From DASQFY01 sp036397815 (lineage in GTDB: Bacteria; Chloroflexota; Limnocylindria; QHBO01), in NCBI GenBank assembly GCA_036397815.1, contig DASWIE010000014.1, positions 1 through 5,531 of the forward strand: a stretch of DNA of 5,531 nucleotides, written 5' to 3'. Within the stretch, counting starts at the first letter, position 1. Each line of letters starts with the position of its first letter. The notes beneath the pieces are model-generated. The model saw only the letters and a program-made list of their open reading frames with translations. It made no database searches and was not told the DNA's origin. The position numbers and the translations under genes were made by a program. Positions 1 through 3,702 of the stretch are shown here, piece after piece.

Positions 1-234
1 ATTTTTCGGCCGTCGCATCCGGGGCGGCCGTATGCCTCCCCGCGTCTCCCGCGGCGCTCTCAGCCCTCGACCTCCTGCTTGAGGATCGCGCCGGACCTCC
101 GCCTCCGCGCCTGCTCAGCTCCGTCCTGCTGATCTGATCCCTGGCAGGCCCTGAACGTCGACGGGCCCGGGCGCAGCCGCACGGGCCGGTTTCTCGGGCG
201 CGCGATCCACGCTCTGACGACGTGCCGCGATCTT

Positions 235-249
235 CGCGTGGGCCACGCG
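235..249. repeat. 15-bp perfect palindrome (7-bp arms)
   Basis: CGCGTGG and CCACGCG are perfect inverted arms separated by a single G, about 310 bp upstream of the first gene. The symmetry would suit a dimeric DNA-binding protein. It does not resemble the E. coli CusR box or a MerR/CueR-type spaced dyad, and such palindromes arise by chance in GC-rich DNA. It is therefore reported only as a visible structure with no assigned role. Confidence 0.3.
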
Positions 250-515
250 GTGGCAACCGTCGCTCACGACACGTCGTACCCGCAGCGCCCCTCGTGGACC
301 CGTGCGATCGCGCCCCCGCTGATCTCTTTCCGGCCTCGTCGACATCGAGCGGACGCTCGGCGGAGATCCAAGTCGCGTCGCGTGCGCAACGAGCCGGAAA
401 CCCTGTCGTCGTCAAGCGTGCAAGAGAGCCGAATAAGCCGAACGCCGTCGAGGGCGGCGAGAAACAGGACACGAACACCCATGAAGCCTTTGCGGCAAGT
501 GCGGTCAAACAGGCT

Positions 516-535
516 TTCGCGACGAAGGTCGCGGG
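516..535 (+). promoter_or_regulatory. Small hairpin in the presumed 5' leader of the efflux operon
   Basis: CGCGAC (518-523) and GTCGCG (528-533) form a perfect 6-bp stem closed by the tetraloop GAAG, and two T-G wobble pairs can extend the base (516-517 with 534-535). The structure ends 11 nt before the GGAG of the first gene. If the transcript starts upstream, it would sit in the leader close to the ribosome binding site without masking it. No known riboswitch or attenuator is recognised, and a chance origin is possible at this GC content. Confidence 0.25.
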
Positions 536-546
536 TGGCCACGTCT

Positions 547-550
547 GGAG
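547..550 (+). promoter_or_regulatory. Ribosome binding site of the outer-membrane channel gene
   Basis: GGAG lies 8 nt before the ATG at 559. This decides the start. An in-frame upstream ATG at 481 has no Shine-Dalgarno sequence and would place 26 arginine-rich residues before an otherwise normal signal peptide. Confidence 0.7.
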
Positions 551-558
551 CAGAGTTC

Positions 559-1977
559 ATGACATCGTGGAAGAAGGGATGGTGCTGGCTGGCGCCTTGG
601 CTGCTGGCCGTCGCGCTGCCAGCCGCTGCCGCGGCACAAGGTTCGCTGACGACCGGCCGGCCCCAGGTCGAGGACGTCCCTTTCGACTTCGCCGGCGCAA
701 CGCTGGATCGTCAGACGCTGGTTGCCGCAGTGCTGGCACGCAACCGCGATCTGGCGGCGGCCCGCTGGGCCGTCGAGGCGGCCCGGGCGCGCGCGGCGGA
801 GGTTCGCGAGCTACCCAACCTCACCGCGAGCTACGGCTTCGCGCCTGCGTCGCCGTTCGTGTCGGGTACCCGCTACGGTCAGATTGCCCAGGTCTCGCAG
901 ACGTTGCCCTGGCCGGGCACGCTGTCGCGCCGCGGCGAGGAGGCCGACGCCCTGGCGGATGCGACCTCAGCCGATCTGGAGGCGCTGCGCCGCGAGCTGG
1001 CGCTCATCGCCTCCCAGGCCTTCGATGACTACCAGTACGTGGAGCGCGCCCTGGTGATCAACGGCGAACACCTGGAGCTCCTGCGCGAGTTCCAGGAGGT
1101 CGCCACGACGCGTTACGCGGCCGGTCTCGCCCCGCAGCAGGCGCCGCTGGCGGCCGAGGTCGAGGTCGCCCAGCTCGAGCACCGGGAGGTCGTGCTGACG
1201 GCGGATCGGCAGACGCTGCTGTCATACCTCAATGCGTTGCTCCACCGCGACCCGCGGGCGCTTGTGCCACCGCCGCCGCTCGAGCCGGCGCCGATCCCCG
1301 ACGTTGCGGAGATGCCCTTGAGCGAGCTGATCGAGCTCGCCCTGGCGCGGCGGCCGGAGGTGGCCGCCGCCCGCGCTCGTGTGTATGCGCGGGAGACCGG
1401 CGTGGATCTGGCGCATCTCGAAGGGCGCCCGGCGTTTCAACCCATGACGACGTTCAACTCGATGTGGGGCGAAGGCGCCCACCGCTGGATGGTGACGCTC
1501 GGCGTTTCGCTGCCGCTGTGGCGCGACCGCATTCGCGCCGGCGTCGCCCGCGCGGAAAGCGCGCTGTCCGAGCAGCTCGCCAGGCGCGCGTCGCTCGAAG
1601 ATCGCATCGCCGCCGACGTCAGCACGGCGGCGGATCGGTTCGAGGAAAGCCACCAGGTGCTCGCGCTGTATGAAACCCGGCTCGTCCCCGCGGCACGCGA
1701 CCAGACCGTTGCCGCGCGAATCGCCTTCGAGACCGGCCAGGTGGACTTCCTCGCCGTCATCGACGCCGAACGCCGCTTGCGCGACATCGAGCTGGGCCTC
1801 GCCGGGACCCGGGCGGAGGCGCTCCGGCGCTTCGCCACGCTGCAGCGTGCCCTCGGGGCGCTGCCCGGCGACCCCTGGCCACCGCGCTCGCCTGCAGCGC
1901 CCGCACTTGAATCGGAAGACACCGGCCTCCCGCGCGCCTCCGTGCCGGGAGCGACGCCACGAAGGAGAAAGCCATGA
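559..1977 (+). CDS. TolC-family outer-membrane efflux channel, CusC/CzcC-like
   Basis: This 472-residue protein is the outer-membrane channel of a tripartite metal efflux pump; it would let substrate leave from the adaptor-pump complex across the outer membrane. Residues 1-26 are a signal peptide (basic KK at 5-6, hydrophobic core LAPWLLAVALPA, cleavage near AAA-QG). Two outer-membrane efflux repeats follow, roughly 50-235 and 252-435. The landmarks are RYAAGLAPQQAPLAAEVE (185-202) in the first and AFETGQVDFLAVIDAERRL (389-407) in the second, plus a GVSLPLW strand at 315-321. The length is normal for the family. E. coli CusC is a lipoprotein, but no lipobox cysteine is seen here. The tail 436-472 is Pro/Ser/Arg-rich and of unknown role. 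The last codons overlap the adaptor gene by 4 nt (ATGA), so the two are probably translationally coupled. Family assignment is firm; the exact CusC role rests on the neighbouring genes. Confidence 0.92.
   Translation: MTSWKKGWCWLAPWLLAVALPAAAAAQGSLTTGRPQVEDVPFDFAGATLDRQTLVAAVLARNRDLAAARWAVEAARARAAEVRELPNLTASYGFAPASPFVSGTRYGQIAQVSQTLPWPGTLSRRGEEADALADATSADLEALRRELALIASQAFDDYQYVERALVINGEHLELLREFQEVATTRYAAGLAPQQAPLAAEVEVAQLEHREVVLTADRQTLLSYLNALLHRDPRALVPPPPLEPAPIPDVAEMPLSELIELALARRPEVAAARARVYARETGVDLAHLEGRPAFQPMTTFNSMWGEGAHRWMVTLGVSLPLWRDRIRAGVARAESALSEQLARRASLEDRIAADVSTAADRFEESHQVLALYETRLVPAARDQTVAARIAFETGQVDFLAVIDAERRLRDIELGLAGTRAEALRRFATLQRALGALPGDPWPPRSPAAPALESEDTGLPRASVPGATPRRRKP
1961..1967 (+). 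promoter_or_regulatory. Ribosome binding site of the adaptor gene
   Basis: GAAGGAG ends 6 nt before the ATG at 1974, inside the 3' end of the channel gene. It is the best Shine-Dalgarno sequence in the window. It favours 1974 over the in-frame ATG at 2028, which has only a weak GAGAG 11 nt upstream. Confidence 0.75.
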
Positions 1978-3554
1978 AGACAGCGGGTCCAAGGAGCTTA
2001 TTGCAGTGCACGAGAGCCCATGCCTACATGTTCCGAGCTCATCGACTTCAGCGGTACAGCCGCTACACCCTGGTTGTGGTGGCGCTCGCCGCAGCCGCGT
2101 TCGCCGCCGCCTGCGGCGGCGCAACCGGCGAGGCCGTTGAGGCGCAGGCGGGCCCCTATGCCCTGACCGCACGCCTGGATCCCGATCCACCGCAGCAGAG
2201 CGGCGGTACGCTGCGCCTCGAGGTGCGGGACGCCTCGGGGGCTTCGGTCAACGACGCCGACGTCTCGGTCGGATACTTCATGCCGGCCATGGGAACGATG
2301 GCGGAGATGAGGGGTTCGCTCGACGTGGAGTCGGAGAGCGCCAGCGTCTACGTTGCCACGCTCGACTTCCCGATGACCGGAAGCTGGCGCATCGACGTCG
2401 CCGTCGCGGGAGAAGCGGGCCGCGGCGCCGCCACCTATCGGCTGACCGTTGGGGGCAAGGGGCTGAGGCTGGAGGACAGCTCCGGCCAGGGCTCTGCCAC
2501 CGCCGCCGCTGCCTCTTCGCCCCGAACGCTGCCTACCGTGACGCAGCAGGAGGCCGCTACCGCGACGATCCGCATCGATGCCGCCCGGCGCCAGGAGATC
2601 GGCGTCAAGACCGAGCGAGTGGCGCGACAACCCCTCTCGACGACGGTCCGGGCCGTGGGTCGTGTCGTCTATGACGAAACGCTTCTCAGCGACGTCTCGC
2701 TGCGGATCGGCGGCTGGATCGGCCGGCTCGACGCGGACGAGCCCGGGCAGTACGTTGGCCAGGGGGAGACGCTGTTCACCCTCTACAGCCAGGACCTCTA
2801 TGCGGCCCAGCAGGAGTTTCTGACCGCGGTGGCCAGCCAGCGGGCGGCGGCCGCTACCGCCGCGCCTGACCGAGCCGACTACCTGGTCGAGGCGGCCCGC
2901 ACGCGGCTGCGCCTGTGGGACCTGTCGCCGGACCAGATCGATCAGATCGCCGCGACGGGGCAGCCGATCGAGTACCTGCCCATCCTGTCGCCCGCCTCGG
3001 GCTACGTGGTTGAAAAGAACGTCGTGCGTGGGGCGGCGGTCCGCCCGGGCGACCGGCTCTTCCGTATCGCCGGCATCGACCGCGTCTGGGTGGAGGCCGA
3101 CGTCTACGAGTCCGATCTGCCGGTGATCGCGGTCGGGCAGCGCGCCACCGTGACGCTTCCCTACGCGCCGGGACGGACCTTTGCGGGAGAGATCTCGTTC
3201 ATCTATCCCTACCTGGAAGGGACGACCCGAACGGCCAGGGTCCGCGTCGCGCTTCCCAACCCGGACATGGCGCTGAAGCCGGACATGTACGCGGAGGTGA
3301 CGATTCAGCGGGACCTGGGCGAACGGCTCACGGTACCGGAGCAGGCCGTCCTCTACGCCGGTGAGCGCTCCTTCGTGTTCCTCGATCTCGGCGACGGCCG
3401 CCTGCGGCCCAACGAGGTCAAGATCGGGCTGGTCACCGGCGACCGCATCGAGATCCTCTCCGGCCTCGAGCCCGGCGACCTCATCGTCACGTCCGGCAAC
3501 TTCCTGGTGGCCGCCGAAGCCCGGCTCAAGCTGTCGATGGAGCAGTGGCGATGA
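1974..3554 (+). CDS. cusB: CusB-like RND periplasmic adaptor with N-terminal YtkA/FixH-like domain
   Basis: This 526-residue membrane fusion protein joins the inner-membrane pump to the outer-membrane channel. A basic leader (1-30) precedes a hydrophobic stretch (31-46) ending at Cys47 in FAAAC, a loose lipobox, so it may be a lipoprotein. Residues about 59-160 form a beta-rich YtkA/FixH-like domain with a Met cluster, FMPAMGTMAEM (102-112), plus Met134. A low-complexity Ala/Ser linker (171-196) follows. The adaptor core then runs from about 197: a lipoyl-like half motif (242-270), a helical hairpin (272-328), the second lipoyl half SPASGYVVEKNVVRGAAVRPGD (as two pieces, 339-350 and 351-360), a beta-barrel (370-444) and a membrane-proximal domain to LSGLEPGDLIVTSGNFLV (495-512). 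The Met-rich domain replaces the YHS/HMBD-type metal-binding region found in some CusB relatives. The gene overlaps the channel gene upstream and the first micro-ORF downstream by ATGA in each case. Confidence 0.9.
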   Translation: MKTAGPRSLLQCTRAHAYMFRAHRLQRYSRYTLVVVALAAAAFAAACGGATGEAVEAQAGPYALTARLDPDPPQQSGGTLRLEVRDASGASVNDADVSVGYFMPAMGTMAEMRGSLDVESESASVYVATLDFPMTGSWRIDVAVAGEAGRGAATYRLTVGGKGLRLEDSSGQGSATAAAASSPRTLPTVTQQEAATATIRIDAARRQEIGVKTERVARQPLSTTVRAVGRVVYDETLLSDVSLRIGGWIGRLDADEPGQYVGQGETLFTLYSQDLYAAQQEFLTAVASQRAAAATAAPDRADYLVEAARTRLRLWDLSPDQIDQIAATGQPIEYLPILSPASGYVVEKNVVRGAAVRPGDRLFRIAGIDRVWVEADVYESDLPVIAVGQRATVTLPYAPGRTFAGEISFIYPYLEGTTRTARVRVALPNPDMALKPDMYAEVTIQRDLGERLTVPEQAVLYAGERSFVFLDLGDGRLRPNEVKIGLVTGDRIEILSGLEPGDLIVTSGNFLVAAEARLKLSMEQWR

Positions 3555-3628
3555 GCCGCACTGCGAAGGACATGGCTACGGCGCGTCCACGGCTGAGGCT
3601 CGAGGCGGCGATGGAGGCGTGGCGATGA
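3551..3628 (+). CDS. Micro-ORF 1, 25 residues, unknown function
   Basis: The frame encodes a 25-residue peptide beginning MSRTAKDMA and ending RLRLEAAMEAWR. Its ATG overlaps the stop of the adaptor gene (ATGA, 3551-3554), and its own TGA overlaps the next ATG at 3625. GGAG at 3539-3542 stands 8 nt before the start. The last 12 residues resemble the adaptor's C-terminus (RLKL-SMEQWR), and the first few resemble the pump's N-terminus (MS-TA). There is no signal peptide, membrane segment or known domain; the peptide is basic and could form a short amphipathic helix. It may be a real peptide, a translational relay, or a neutral by-product of a duplication. Translation is plausible from its signals but unproven. 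Confidence 0.45.
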   Translation: MSRTAKDMATARPRLRLEAAMEAWR

Positions 3629-3702
3629 GCCGCACGGCGAAAGACGTGGCTTCGGCGCTGCCGCGGCTGAGGCTCGAGGCGGCGATGGAGCAGGGGCGAT
3701 GA
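3625..3702 (+). CDS. Micro-ORF 2, 25 residues, duplicate of micro-ORF 1
   Basis: This is the second copy, 20 of 25 residues identical to the first, beginning MSRTAKDVA and ending RLRLEAAMEQGR. Its start overlaps the stop of micro-ORF 1 and its TGA (3700-3702) overlaps the pump gene's ATG at 3699. GGAG at 3613-3616 is 8 nt before its start. Between the copies there are three purely synonymous codon changes (ACT/ACG, AAG/AAA, CCA/CCG) and five amino acid changes (M8V, T10S, R12L, A23Q, W24G). The peptide sequence is therefore not clearly conserved, while length, frame, start context and stop-start overlaps are intact. No family is recognised. Confidence 0.45.
   Translation: MSRTAKDVASALPRLRLEAAMEQGR
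3687..3690 (+). promoter_or_regulatory. Ribosome binding site of the pump gene
   Basis: GGAG lies 8 nt before the ATG at 3699, within the end of micro-ORF 2. The same GGAG-8 nt-ATGA arrangement occurs at 3539-3542 and 3613-3616. Reading back from 3699 in the pump's frame, there is no other ATG or GTG before a stop at 3594-3596, so 3699 is the pump start. Confidence 0.75.

Larger units (their letters stand above)
1..558. other. Upstream region without a convincing complete gene
   Basis: No complete gene can be supported here. On the + strand, the frame starting at position 3 is open to a TGA at 135-137 (44 codons, ending PPPPRLLSSVLLI). It could be the C-terminal tail of a gene that begins before the window, but no family is recognisable. 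A GC-rich inverted repeat follows (GGCCCG at 164-169 pairing with CGGGCC at 182-187) with only a short T run at 190-192, so it is at best a weak terminator candidate. From about 190 to 546 open frames exist on both strands, but their Arg/Pro/Ser-rich translations look like high-GC shadow reading. No sigma-70 promoter stands out; the best -10-like string (GAATAA, 431-436) lacks a credible -35. The operon promoter should lie somewhere in this stretch. Confidence 0.5.
3551..3698 (+). repeat. Two tandem 74-bp direct repeats at the cusB-cusA junction
   Basis: Unit 1 is 3551-3624 and unit 2 is 3625-3698; they align without gaps and differ at 10 of 74 positions (86% identity). A 27-bp block is identical in both (3590-3616 and 3664-3690). 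Each unit begins with ATGAGCCGCAC and ends with a GGAG placed 8 nt before the next ATGA. The pump gene start (3699, ATGAGCACGGCG) begins like a third unit. The 3' end of the adaptor gene (GATGGAGCAGTGGCG, 3536-3550) matches the unit end. The period is 2 modulo 3, which is exactly what is needed for each reading frame to end in the ATGA that opens the next. Confidence 0.95.

Noticed and set aside
164..192. Intrinsic terminator for an upstream gene
   Set aside because: The GC-rich inverted repeat exists, but only three T residues follow it after GG; too weak to call.
408..436. Sigma-70 promoter with GAATAA as -10
   Set aside because: The hexamer at the right distance upstream (GTCGTC) does not resemble TTGACA, so the call would be guesswork.
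481..558. Upstream in-frame ATG at 481 as the start of the channel gene
   Set aside because: It has no Shine-Dalgarno sequence and would add an Arg-rich stretch ahead of a complete signal peptide; ATG 559 has GGAG at 8 nt and starts the signal peptide directly.
222..1028. Long + strand open frame overlapping the channel gene
   Set aside because: Its product is Arg/Gly/Pro-rich without family features and it overlaps a clear TolC-family gene in another frame; it is a high-GC shadow.
1222..2190. 322-codon open frame on the - strand
   Set aside because: It lies antisense to the channel and adaptor genes, is Arg-rich with no domain, and mirrors the codon structure of the true + strand frames.
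3551..3698. CRISPR array
   Set aside because: There are only two adjacent near-identical units of 74 bp with no spacers; it is a tandem duplication.
3361..3702. A 113-codon + strand frame containing micro-ORF 2
   Set aside because: Its first part is an out-of-frame reading of the adaptor gene; only the part from ATG 3625, with its own ribosome site, is plausible as a translated unit.
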